A stretch of DNA of 64,000 nucleotides from Paraphoma chrysanthemicola. Taxonomy: Eukaryota > Ascomycota > Dothideomycetes > Pleosporales > Phaeosphaeriaceae. Both the position numbers and the translations under genes were made by a program. The notes under the pieces are model-generated. The model made no database searches. It had not been told where the DNA came from and saw only the letters and a list, made by a program, of their open reading frames with translations. Shown piece by piece: positions 41,709-53,166 of this stretch. Where the stretch lies: contig JAGMWG010000028.1 in the NCBI GenBank assembly GCA_020744225.1, positions 124,001-188,000 of the forward strand. The letters run 5' to 3'. Each line of letters begins with the position of its first letter. Within the stretch, counting starts at the first letter, position 1.

Positions 41709-42438
41709 ATTTCCCGACTTGCAGTGGCGGAACTGAGTGCTACAGCGCTGAACTAACCATAAGATATTACTTGTAAGCATGTTGACATTCTGGGCGTTTA
41801 GTTGCTCTAGCACTAAACGAGCCGGAGCACAACTGAGCAAGACGCTTGATTTTAAATGATGGAGTAGTCATAGCATGGTACAATATTTCTTGTCTTTGGG
41901 AAACCTTCCGCGCTCTGTTCTTACGTGACGGCACCTTTGCCACGCAGCAGCCACCACCGCCTTGTGGCCTGCCCGTGAAGCCGCTTGGAGTGCGTTGCCA
42001 AAGTGTCCACCCTGCGCCTTGACGTCGGTGCTCTTGTCCACCAGAAGCCTCAGGTATCTGCGTGCTTGGCGTGACACGATGCTCGATAAGATCGCTTGCT
42101 CGTCGAACGCCTTCAGATTCGTGGATACGATACCGCCAACGCCCATGTGGCTGGGTAAGCACGTGAGGAGCTGAACACTGCCAAGTAACTCAGCCTCCCG
42201 CCTGATTCATCTTCGAGCGGACTTACCCCGCATTTGCAGCATCTAACACATTCTACCTAACAATACGACTGGAGCACAGTACTGTAGTCAATGTTCTCTG
42301 GAGGTGCAACGACTACCTCACCGGTACGATTACGCGCTTTAAGTAACCCAGCGGCCTCGTAGCGGACGGAGACATCCATGATACAATGTCAGCCTGTGCC
42401 ACTCGACTCTTTTCTAGAGACCCAGCTAACCTGAGTGA

Positions 42439-45400
42439 AGGAGCAGCGACCCGCTAGCAATAGCTTTAGACGAATTTCAACGAATCCTTACGCCAGACCA
42501 GACCGCCCGGCTCAAGTCATACTCGAACCATGCGCCCACGCCGAATGACGTGGTCTCGCTAACTGACCAAGTCATCCAGTCTAACGCAAGCCGCAAGAGC
42601 CATATCTTCGCCTCTAGGCTCCATGGCCTCCTTGGCTCCGTCCAGCAGTATTGCAAAATTGTCGACACGTGCGTTGGACCGAACCAGATAGCGTCGCTGG
42701 TTTGGGGCAGTATCAAACTTGTCATCTTGGTGTGTACTCCATCACAATGCCTTTTCATTCCTGCTTACAATACTTCGCCACTTAGACCTCGTCCAACTTT
42801 GTGGAGTACTTTGACAAGCTATCAGAACGAGTTGCTCAGCTCAGCAACTACTGTCCTCGATTTTCAGAATACGAGAAGCTTTTCTCAACATCGACACGGC
42901 TACAACAAGCACTTTCCGACTTCCATGCCGTCGTGGTCATCTTCTGCTTCAAGGCGCTTCACGTGATACAAGAGAGAGGTAAGGTGTCAAGTCTGTACGA
43001 TGGGTGGTCGTGATATTGTGGAAAGCTTCTTACCTCGACAGGCGTCAAGCGGTTTTCCAAGTCGGTCTGGAAATCATTCAAGGTCGAGTTCAAGGAGTTA
43101 GAGGAGAGCCTTAGTGAAGCAAAGAATGAAGTTGGTGAAGAGTTGGCGCTGGCATCAGAACAAGAAGCACACAAATTCCGCGGTTATCTGACCGCAGAAG
43201 TGGAGAAGAATAACTCGTTCCGTGTCGAGCAGAGAGCCGAGATTGAAGCAAGCAGGGACTTTCGATCACAGCAGAGGCATGCATTGCAGCGGACTGAAGC
43301 CCGGCAGATTCAAAAGATCCTAAAGGAACAAGGTACTTCTACATGTTGCAAGTAGCATATCTGCTGAATGAAACTAACGGAAATCCGCCGTAGAACGTCA
43401 GAAGATCCGGTTATTGCGACTTATTCCGAGTCATGACTACACTCTCAGCCTTCGTCGAGCGAGAGGGCTCCGTTGCGAAGGCACGTGTGATTGGCTTCTT
43501 CAACGGCCGGAATTCCGGGAATGGGTTGACCTGGGTGACGCCAAGCATCTTTGGTGTTACGGAATCCGTACGTTGTCACTTGATTATACTGGTTTACTAG
43601 ATTGTTACATATCGTACTGACTTCTACGATGCAAAGCTGGTTGTGGAAAATCAGTCTTGCTGTATGAAGCCTACTCGTCGCGATAAATTTCACGAAAACA
43701 TGCGTTCTAAGTATATTGCTAGGGGACATGTCATAGACCATCTCAAGCGAAGCTTCGCAGCTCACAGCAGCACGGTCGTCATTTACTACTTCTTCGATTC
43801 TTCCGAGAAGAGGTCACTGCAGGCATCCGCCTTCCTGCGATGCATTTTGCATCAGGCTATTACGGTTGACAACCTTCTTCCCAACTCTCAAAGGAGTCTA
43901 GAATCTCTCTTCGAAGACCAAATAGGTGAGCCGGAGCCCGCTACTGACGACCTTGGGCAGCTATTCTATCACTTCCTGAGAAAATTCAAATGTGCTTTCC
44001 TCCTCATTGACGGACTCGACGAAGTCAGCAAGACGGAGCAGAGGAACGTCAAAGCCTTGCTCACGATGATACGAACGATAGATAGTGCTCGCATCTTTGC
44101 TACGACGCACGCTGATATGGACATGACGAAGGTGCTTACTTGCTGTTTACGTCTTCACATCAAGGCAGATGACCTTGAGCATGACATCGCAGCGTTCATC
44201 CAATCGCAAATTGACACGTACTCACAAAACGACCTCCTTGGTTGTTCATCATCAGCGCTTGAATTGATCAAGCAAAAGCTGGTTTCCGACGCACAAGGAA
44301 TGTAAGTCACAATCTCCTCACCTCCAAATTATGTATCTGTGTGCGTGCTGACTTCTGGAACTGGTTCCTTTGGGCAGACCTACAGTTTAAGGCCATCCTA
44401 GACGCGTGCGAGGAAGATGGGACTCCGGACAGAATACCTGATATTCTCGAGGCACTTCCACAAGGGATCGCAGACTTGTACAGCCTCCTGTTGCGAAGAT
44501 TGACGGAGGCACCCGACCATCAGGCCGAAAGAGCGAAAAGGGCGTTTCAGTGGGCCATCTATGGTAGACGACCATTGACGATCGAAGAACTGGAAGAAGC
44601 GGTGTCCATCACTACGGAACAGAAGTCATGGAATGCTCCTGCTTTCAAACTAGACACCTCGAGACTCGGCAGACTGTGCGCAAACCTAATCGATCATGAC
44701 CAGGCCACGAAGCGAGTAATGCTAGCCCACCACTCTGTTGAGTTGTTTCTCCGAAGCGAGTCTAACAGAAGAAACCTTAGAGCCTTTGCCATCGACGAGG
44801 TCAAGATAGAGCAGTACTTAGCAGAAGTCTGCCTTACATATTTATCGTTCACGGATTTTCACGAAGCACTTGTTCGGACCCCCGACACAAGACACCTCCA
44901 CACGCTGGACCAACCTACACGACTGATAGGAGGCATGACGCCAGGTTTGATTCGACCATGGATATTCAAAGCTGTCAGCGGCCGCCGACCCAGAACAACA
45001 GATCGATCTGTTGACATAGTGAATGTCCTCAGGACTGAACTAAGTTCTCATCAATCGAAGAGAGCAGATCCCAACTTCCGAATCCTGGAATACTGCAAAA
45101 CATACTGGCACACGCACAGCCGTCACATAGATCCGCAGCAGGATATACAGCGCTTTTCAAATCTACAAAACTTCGTACACGGAACACACTTACCGAAGGA
45201 GTGGATGCCTTGGAGCGCTATCGAGAACAAGAAATCGTTGCCCTATTGGGGGATGTTCGTCTGGGCTGTAGAGAACGGCCATAGAGCTCTATTTTATGTC
45301 TGGAAGAACATCGCAACGACCGAGGAACCTAGCTACTGGGAGTGCTTCTGGCGAGAGCAAGGCCCAAAGATGTTCGCTTCCGCTTGTTCCAAAGCCAATC

Positions 45401-46938
45401 TTGAGCAGCTAGAGATATTGCTTCTGCCACGAAGAGGAGACAATGGGCTGACGAGACCATCCAAGGACGAGTTCAATCAAGCACTAGTCAGGGCTTGTCA
45501 CTTGGGACATAATGATGTCATCGAGCGGCTGCTTCAAGAGAAGGCCAATGTCAATGCAGCAGCAGCAGCAGGAAATGGAAGAACAGCACTCCAGGCAGCG
45601 GCAGGAGGAGGACATCTTGCAGTACTCGAGCGACTGCTTCAAGAGAAGGCCGATGTCAATGCAGCAGGAGCAGCACGAAATGGAAGAACAGCACTCCAGG
45701 CAGCGGCAGAAGGAGGACATCTTGCAGTAGTTGAGCGACTGCTTCAAGAGAAGGCCGATGTCAATGCAGCAGCAGCAGCAGGAAGTAGTGGAAGAACAGC
45801 ACTCCAGGCAGCGGCAGGAGGAGGACATCTTGCAGTAGTTGAGCGACTGCTTCAAGAGAAGGCCGATGTCAATGCAGCAGCAGCAGCAGGAAATGGAAGA
45901 ACAGCACTCCAGGCAGCGGCAGAAGGAGGACATCTTGCAGTAGTTGAGCGACTGCTTCAAGAGAAGGCCGATGTCAATGCAGCAGCAGCAGCAGGAAGTA
46001 GTGGAAGAACAGCACTCCAGGCAGCGGCAGGAGGAGGACATCTTGCAGTAGTTGAGCGACTGCTTCAAGAGAAGGCCGATGTCAATGCAGCAGCAGCAGC
46101 AGCAGGAAATGGAAGAACAGCACTCCAGGCAGCGGCAGGAGGAGGACATCTTGCAGTAGTTGAGCGACTGCTTCAAGAGAAGGCCGATGTCAATGCAGCA
46201 GCAGCAGCAGGAAGTAGTGGAAGAACAGCACTCCAGGCAGCGGCAGGAGGAGGACATCTTGCAGTAGTTGAGCGACTGCTTCAAGAGAAGGCCGATGTCA
46301 ATGCAGCAGCAGCAGCAGGAAATGGAAGAACAGCACTCCAGGCAGCGGCAGAAGGAGGACATCTTGCAGTAGTTGAGCGACTGCTTCAAGAGAAGGCCGA
46401 TGTCAATGCAGCAGCAGAAGCAGCAGGAAATGGAAGAACAGCACTCCAGGCAGCGGCAGAAGGAGGACATCTTGCAGTAGTTGAGCGACTGCTTCAAGAG
46501 AAGGCCGATGTCAATGCAGCAGCAGCAGCAGGAAGTAGTGGAAGAACAGCACTCCAGGCAGCGGCAGGAGGAGGACATCTTGCAGTAGTTGAGCGACTGC
46601 TTCAAGAGAAGGCCGATGTCAATGCAGCAGCAGCAGGATATGATAGAACAGCACTCCAGGCAGCGGCAGAAGGAGGACATCTTGCAGTAGTTGAGCGACT
46701 GCTTCAAGAGAAGGCCGATGTCAATGCAGCAGCAGCAGCAGGAAGTAGTGGAAGAACAGCACTCCAGGCAGCGGCAGGAGGAGGACATCTTGCAGTAGTT
46801 GAGCGACTGCTTCAAGAGAAGGCCGATGTCAATGCAGCAGCAGCAGGATATAATGGAAGAACAGCACTCCAGGCAGCGGCAGAAGGAGGATATAAAACGG
46901 TTGTAGAATGTCTCCGTGAAGCAGGTGCTACAGCATAA
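42439..46938 (+). pseudogene. NLR receptor: DUF7708-like - NACHT - ankyrin, probably impaired
   Basis: Exons follow the NLR plan. 42439-42729 and 42786-42978 carry a helical domain like the fungal DUF7708 type found before NACHT. 43042-43332 is a charged coiled coil. Then 43394-43567, 43637-43661 and 43723 onward form the NACHT, with Walker A GIPGCGKS rebuilt across introns and Walker B LLIDGLDEV near 44000. After QGM the expected FLWADLQFKAIL resumes at 44362, but the GTAAGT donor at 44302 has no AG at the expected acceptor (AACTG instead). From 45469 there are about 13 ankyrin units (ERLLQEKADVN, RTALQAAAxGGHLAVV). No in-frame ATG opens the first exon; an ATG at 42386 opens a neighbouring frame that would need a one-base shift. 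It is either a weakened allele or uses unusual splicing, so it could still be a working gene. Confidence 0.75.
45550..46905 (+). repeat. Coding tandem repeat, ankyrin units of 102-114 bp
   Basis: About thirteen near-identical units. Two unit types (SSGR..AAAGGG and GNGR..AAAEGG) alternate for much of the array. Each unit contains a (GCA)n run whose length varies. Confidence 0.93.
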
Positions 46939-47641
46939 GACTGGATTATTTAGCATATATTCTTACTATGTCTTCTCGTATATTACTAGAGAAGGTTGTT
47001 ATATTTAAAAGGTACATTATTTTAGCTTTGCCAACATCACACAAATTGGTTGTTTGATTGTAGTAAAATAGATTTTTCTTTTCTTCATAACATTAAGTCA
47101 AAGACAGCTCCAAACGTAAGCGTAAATATACAGTAGGTATCTAACCATTCGGCCGACGGAAGATTCTAGAAATCTTTATATAAGTAACTTAGCAGGGTGA
47201 ATTTAAAATTTGCCATCTTCTAGTCTTAAGGGACTGCATGAACACCGCGATCACGCTAGCAGGAAGGACGGCCGACCCGCTCTGGCCACAGGGTTGCCCT
47301 GGAGGCGTTGTTTTTGGGTAGAAGTGAGGAGAGAGATGGGGATGCGCGGGGTTGCCACTAACAGTACCATCAGTCTAGGCGAGAGCCCAAAAACCCGGGC
47401 GCTGAGCGGGACCCGTTACCGGGAACGTGGGCGGGCCCCATTACGGGAACCAAAACGGAACCTTTGCCTAGCTAGGCACTATCCATGCACGACGACTGCT
47501 GCATTCCAAAATAGACAGTGAACCTATTGTTTAGAAACGTAGTCATATTTAGATACCGCACAGATATTCATACCCAAGGAGAATCGACGTACTTGCATCG
47601 AGCCAAAGATGTTGGAATAGGAGAATTCGATTCACTCGATG
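46939..47641. other. Intergenic, AT-rich then GC-rich
   Basis: Holds the right 38-bp inverted repeat. Near 47400-47460 is a GC-rich patch with two imperfect copies of a CCCGTTACCGGGAAC-like motif. No gene. Confidence 0.45.
47270..47307 (-). repeat. 38-bp inverted repeat, right copy
   Basis: Inverted partner of 41671-41708, 331 bases after the NLR stop codon. Confidence 0.88.
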
Positions 47642-50157
47642 TCATTGTTGTTCTGTAATATCTAACTCCTCCGCAACCCGCTGGAGAACGGACATCATGC
47701 GCGAATAGAGCTGGCGATCTTCTTTCAGCCAGCGCTTTCCCCCGGGAAAGACCACTTCCCGCAGCTCCCGTATGCATGGGATCAGAGGCTTGCACTGAGC
47801 GGTGAACTCCTTCTCTACTTCCTCCGTAAACTTGTCTTCCTCGTCCACTTTGCCCTTCTTGATTTCTGCAAGCTCTCCGGTGGCTTTATAGTTCCAAGAG
47901 TCGTAGTTTGTCTTACTCCTTGATCTACCTGGCCCGTTCCAATGAAGACCGATCCAGAACAACACCCAGAAGAACGACTCCAGATCGTGCATGAAGTTGT
48001 GGTCTTCACCGTACAGGGCACCAATGGCCATAAACACTTTGGTGCCGGTCTTGCTTGGCGCTCCAGAAGCCTTTTTGCGATCAATCTTGACGGCGAGGTC
48101 GAGGTCGATCAAGAAACCGTCGTCCTCCGCCATGGTCAACATAACGTTACCGATGGATACGTCTCGGTGGAGAATCTTTGCATCGAGGAGTGACTCATGT
48201 CCTAACGTTACTAAATCAGCCATAGTTCCAAATGCCTCGTTTGAAACTTACCTTTAATACCCCCTCGCAATCCCGTCAATATGCCGCGTAGAGAGCCCGC
48301 CTGATAGAGAGACTTCCCAACATCCCACATGATGAGCCGTCGATGGATGCGATTCCTTCGTCGTTGTGCGTCTTGCTTGACCGGAGAGTCTGAGCATGAG
48401 CGTTTGGGAGGCGGCATCGATGCGTGAATACTGCTTGACGATCTCTTTCGCCCCGTCTTTTGACTTCTGCTTCTGCTCCTACCCCGTCCAGGTCCAGAAG
48501 TGAGCGAAGTGGTTGGGCTGGCCATGGATTCAAAAGGCGCCGCTCGCTGTTGCAGTGGGTTCCGGCCAGCGGTGTCGCTAAGTCCCTTCCGCACATTTTC
48601 CAGAACATCATCCACAGCACCACTGATGCGCACAGTCTCGTGATGGTAGTACCGTGCCACGTTCTCCACTCCAGCTTCTGTCGCCTCCTTGAGCAGAAGG
48701 CCTTCTTCAGGTCGTTCTTCATACTCCCATGAGTCTTTAACCACAAGCGCTTGGCCAGGCGCATCTGCAACAGATCCCTTCCAGCAGGTAGTCGCTCGGC
48801 CAGTGACCGAACGTTGTCGCTTGATGAGATCTTCCAGACACACTCGCTGCACCCGGTCATCCCGCTGAATGCTGGTGTATCGTCCACCATCCTCTGTTAT
48901 GGTGGGATCGAACCCCAGCTCTTCTTCTGACATCCACAAATATCCCACAATGACCGACACAAACATGTGCGCGTCCTTGTTGATGTCGAATGGTGTTGAT
49001 CCAATCACTCCAAGCCGGTCAAACTCCCATATCCGCATGATAGAGCCGCATAGAGTAAAGCCCAGAACGAAGCGCCGGCTGTCTTGCGCGCTAAATATCT
49101 CTCGGACATATCTGACAAGGTCGAGCCAGGTGCTACTGTGGTTATCTTCTCGCGGGTTGCTCTTCAGCTCGCCGGGAATAAGGATGTGTGACCAGTCATA
49201 GCTTTGTCCATCACTTTCTTCCAGACCGTGACCTGAGTTGTACGCTAGGCCGACATCGAGCTTTCTCTTACTGACCGACCTAGGGATAGGTTTGTTTGGG
49301 GTGGTAATGCAGCGACGACGCTTCGAAGGACGGAAGCCACGTTCGTCCGCAAGTAGCAAAAATCGGTCGATGTGGCGACGAAGGAACTGCAGGACCGATG
49401 CTTCTTCACAACCTATTGGCCAATCCACCCAGCCGATGTCCTCTTGAAACAGCGGTAGCTCCGCCTCTTTGCAGCTCTGTAATACCGCCGTTGTAATCTC
49501 GGCAAGCTTCGGCATCTTCCTAAAAAACGTCGCAAAGACACCTGGATGATCGATCCTTAGGTTATCCTCCACCTCGGTCTTGAGTATAGGGTCCACATTC
49601 CTCCTCAGATCAGATGTATCAGCGAAGCTACCCGTATTGAATGCCCAAGGTGTCTGTTGGAAGGACGCGGTACGTGAAGGATCGGATGGGGGTGGTGTCG
49701 ACGGTTTGGCATCAGTTGTGGCCGCCGACTCCGCAAGCAGTTCATAAACTTTCTCCCAGACATCAGAGTCAGACTCATGGTTGAGGACTGCTGCGAGAAG
49801 GGGTATGACGCGTCGTACGTCGAAGTCGCCGGTGTTGACTGCAAGGTTGAGTTGGGACAGATCGCTGAAGAGATTCTTTCCACCGGTACTGGATGGCAGC
49901 GAGCGAGAGGCCGGGAGGAGTTGCAGCGCCGATAGGAGATCAAGGGCGTGATCCTGGAGACCTATCTCTGTTATAAAACCAGCATAGAAGATCCGATATC
50001 CTAGATCCTTACTTTCATCATCTATCTGACCTAGCACCTCCGTGGAACCCGATGAGTCAAGGCCCTGTGAGAGCGACTGAGCAGAATCGCGAAAAGCATC
50101 CAGTCCATGCGCAATGGGCTTTCTCTGAATTATCGCTGGTCGCGTTACATCTGTCAT
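47642..50157 (-). CDS. FunK1-type fungal protein kinase, two exons
   Basis: FunK1 kinases are a fungal-specific, expanded group with largely unknown substrates. Exons 50157-48252 and 48201-47642, with a 50-base intron (GTAAGT...GTTAG), join GGIK to GHESLL exactly as family members read, giving 821 aa. The long N-terminal region (1-600) includes YDWSHILIPGELKSNP and FVLGFTLCGSIMRIWEFDRLG, typical of the FunK1 extension. The kinase core follows: TCWKGSVAD, ILHRDVSIGN (catalytic loop, about 644-653), GFLIDLDLA (DFG equivalent) and FMAIGAL...HDLESFFWVLFWIG, the FunK1 signature. A Ser/Arg-rich basic insert (GRGRSRSRSQKTGRKRS) may be a nuclear signal. The frame is unbroken. It is convergent with the ankyrin NLR. 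Confidence 0.92.
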
Positions 50158-50581
50158 GGCGACAAGGCGCGACGATCGACGCGCTTACAAGCTAGACGCA
50201 TTCGATAGCTGTGGAATGAGCTGCAAGTGTCCATGTGAGCCTTGCGCTTCTATATATGGGGAAAGAGGCGTGTGTTGGGTGGTTTGTGGGGAGTTTAGGA
50301 GAGGGAGTCGAAGGATGAAACTCTAGTTAAGCCAAGGCCGCGCACCTTTGGTGTTCTTCGGCAAATTGATCCGCCGATGGCCCGCTGGTGGGGCACATTG
50401 CAGGGGCGCTCCACGACTCCTCGCTTGGCACATATCTAACTACTGCCTCTTATATACGTAAACTTGAATATGCTGCTTTATCATCCTGAAATATGATGAG
50501 ATTGTGTTTGCCAAGCGGCCAAGAATATTTGTATTGTTGGCAATGGCGGTGGCACCATTGACTTGGGTTTTGAGCTGTTTA
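50158..50581. other. Promoter region of the FunK1 gene
   Basis: About 420 bases between the FunK1 start and a transposon end. Nothing else seen. Confidence 0.4.
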
Positions 50582-52369
50582 AGCGGTTGTGATCTAAGTT
50601 AATCTTGAACCTTTTGGTAGGTCACGATATCGCACTCACGAGGCTTTCCACCTTCTCCCGCTCCTTTTTCTTTCTTTCACACTCAACCTTTGCCTCCTCT
50701 TGCTCGATTTTTTTGAGCAAGGCAGCTTGCTCTTTTATGTGCCTCCTCTCAGATTTTTGGAGTTTTTCCTGCTTTTCTTCACGTGCTCTTACACGCTCAC
50801 GGAACTGAGCTTCGCGGAGCTTAGAAGGACTCCAAAAAACTGCACCACCGTGGTACTCCTCACGCTGCTGAAGATCAAGAGTACTACTCTTCTTTTTGTG
50901 CTTCTTTTTAGTGGTGAACGCGTGCCTTAAGCCCTTGTTTTCATCCTCAAGAAGCTGGTTTTGTACCTGCAGATGATGGAGGGAAAGCGTGATCTTTTTA
51001 CCCATCTTCTCAGCCCCATCTTTGACAGCGTTCTCCACGAGTAATCTCATCTTTCCCCATTCGATCTCAGCAAGGATAGGAGAATTTTTTTGGAGTTGTA
51101 GCTTCTTCTGGCGTCTTTGGGAGAAATCTTTTGAGTATAATCACTGGCTGCAAAGGCACAACCCTAGTGGCTTCGAAGGACTTCAAAATAAGCTCCTTGG
51201 TGAAGGAGCTCACCCACGCGCGCCAGAACAAGGTGAAAGAATCGCCCTTCTTGACTGCAATCAGCCCCTGGCTGAGCTGGAGGTGCTGAGTAAGCTGGTG
51301 CTTGTACGCAGCTGCGAGAGGCTTGAACATCACCACATCAAGTGGCTGAAGCGTGTGAGTTGAATGGGGGGATATACAGCCACAAGGATCCTGTTTTTGT
51401 CACAAAATTCCAAGAAATCCATGGTTACATGGCTGCCATGGCCATCTACAATCAGCAGTCGCCATCGACGTTGCGCTTTCTGCTTTGTTTGGCGGTTGAA
51501 AACCTGCTCAAGCCAAGCCAATCCTATGTCGTTGTTCGTCCAGCCAGAGGGAGATGCCGTGATAAAGACGTCGTGCTTTGCCACCTTGATTGCGTCCACC
51601 CAGCTACTTTGTATTGCCCCCTTTTCAGACTCAAAGATGATGCCAGGGGCAAGATGGCTGCCATCCGCGCAGATGGCTCCCAGTTGCTTTATCCACTCAC
51701 GGGAGCCATCTTGGAGCGATGCCCTGACCTCTTTTGACTCCCATCTTATCCTACTAAAGATCCTCTTACTCCTGCCTATCACACCTATCATGAAGCCCTT
51801 TTCATCCATATTGTAAGTATCCTCAGGCAGCACGTTGTACTGGCTGATCTTATTGCAAGGAGATCAAAGTAGAGCTTATACTTTGACTCAGAATCAACTT
51901 TGTGGCGTACAGCGTCCATGCCCGTCGTCCATCGCGAGTTGAGATGGTCCTTGTTTCTGTGCAAAAATCGCGTCACCCACCCAGCTCCCACATGCTCCTT
52001 AGCCACCTGAGCTGCAAAATTTTGTACCATTGACCTCGTAGGTTGAAGCCCTCGCCCATTAAGTCTGTTGATATACTCCACAAGCTCCATCTCTTGCTGT
52101 GGGCTGAGTTTCAGCTTCTTGAGCTCCCGGGCCTGTATGGAGCCCTTAGTGCCCTCCCATCTTCGTTGCAGTGTAGTTCGATCCACGTTGAATTTTTAGC
52201 ACACTTTCAGTACGATAAATAATCTCCTGGTCTGCGCAATTCCGACGCTTCAATCCCATTGTCAATTGGTGCCATATTGGTGGAGTTATCGCGCGTCAAA
52301 GTTGGCGTAAGTTTCGTGTTGCCATGTTGGGGTGGCTCGTATCACCGAGCGGCTCGTATCGCCGACGCT
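50582..52369 (-). mobile_element. Degraded pogo/Fot1-like DNA transposon (1.8 kb)
   Basis: Encloses a broken DDE transposase. The left end AGCGGTTGTGATC and the right end, read on the minus strand AGCGTCGGCGATACGAG, are weakly similar, and TA is present outside each end (50580-50581, 52370-52371). Size and TA sites fit the Fot1/pogo group. The termini are only tentatively placed because the left one is diverged. Confidence 0.7.
50622..52186 (-). pseudogene. Pogo/Fot1-like DDE transposase, frameshifted
   Basis: Reads in order on the minus strand but in shifting frames. 52186-51788 has the helix-turn-helix/Tc5-type DNA-binding part (DRTTLQRRWEG, NLSPQQE-like, GWVTRFLHRN). 51833-51330 has the catalytic core, with the first Asp in YNMDEKGF and the second in LLIVDGHGSHV. 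A frameshift near 51345 precedes LQPLDVVMFKPLAAAYKHQL, which carries the third Asp. 51050-50622 is the coiled-coil, Lys/Glu-rich tail typical of these fungal transposases (QREEYHGGAVFWSP). At least two frameshifts and an extra stop make it inactive. Confidence 0.88.
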
Positions 52370-52371
52370 TA

Positions 52372-53166
52372 CGTTAGTCTGTGGCGCACTCTCCATTACA
52401 TAAATCAGGCTTTCAGATCATGACATGCGGCTAATTTGTTACACCACTACAATAGCACGGAGAAACGCTTGGAACAGAGTTATGAGTCTGCTTATCACGA
52501 TGAGGGTGAGAAAACACCATTTTAGGTAAGCAAGCGCACCCGTTCCAATCGGATCAGCGAATGGTCGAAGGCATTATGGAGACCTACGTCGGTCCATAAG
52601 CAGGCCATGAGGTAGATGGGAAAGGACTTAGAAGTGGGCTTATCGCCTAGGAGTATGGCCGGCATGCTTACCACCGATGTTACTAACTTATAGATATAGT
52701 ATGATACATTGTTCACGACTACGGAACTGCAGCATCTCGCCATCGACGACTTCTGCTTCGACTTCAATCTCCGCAAAAGCATTCTGAATGCTCAATGTGT
52801 GACGAACGCTATCTCGGTGTGAGCAAGCTTTGATCTCAACCAATGCGTTGCAAATGTTCAAGGCACGCTAGCTTTCCACAATACGTAAGTTACCTATCAT
52901 GTGCTGATCGCTATATTCAGTGTAGTCAATTGCGGGGATGGTTCGGGCCCTTCTTGCACCAATGAACTCGTAATCTTCTTTTTTGCGGTTTATGTGATCA
53001 TGCTATTGTCCTCGAAAACATTATTCCAATTTCATTGGCGCTATTCGCTGTTCGGACGAGATTGATGAGATGATCTGCTGGTCAAACATTGCCGTAAACG
53101 TCACTGTCTAACTCTACTAAACAGCAACTCTCTCGACAAGACCGTTGGCACGCTGGTAACCTGACC
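52372..53166. other. Intergenic, nothing recognised
   Basis: Short frames only. Confidence 0.4.

Larger units (their letters stand above)
41671..47307. mobile_element. Candidate third NLR-bearing interval bounded by inverted repeats
   Basis: A 38-bp sequence at 41671-41708 returns inverted at 47270-47307 with 36 of 38 bases identical. The NACHT-ankyrin NLR is the only recognised gene between them. The repeats are unrelated to those of the other two NLR elements. Beyond the 38 bases inward similarity is weak, and no target-site duplication is visible, so mobility is a hypothesis. Confidence 0.4.

Noticed and set aside
45484..46956. A 490-codon Cys/Ser-rich frame on the minus strand over the ankyrin array
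   Set aside because: It is the antisense of the repeats and stays open only because the unit length is a multiple of three and the unit lacks stop complements. Composition is unnatural.
14991..47307. A Starship-type giant element carrying the NLR genes together
   Set aside because: No DUF3435 tyrosine recombinase was recognised in the window, and each NLR has its own inverted repeats with unrelated genes between.
48890..48920. Sequence resembling a tRNA B box (GATCGAACCCCAG)
   Set aside because: It lies inside the FunK1 coding exon with no A box or clover-leaf partner sequences.
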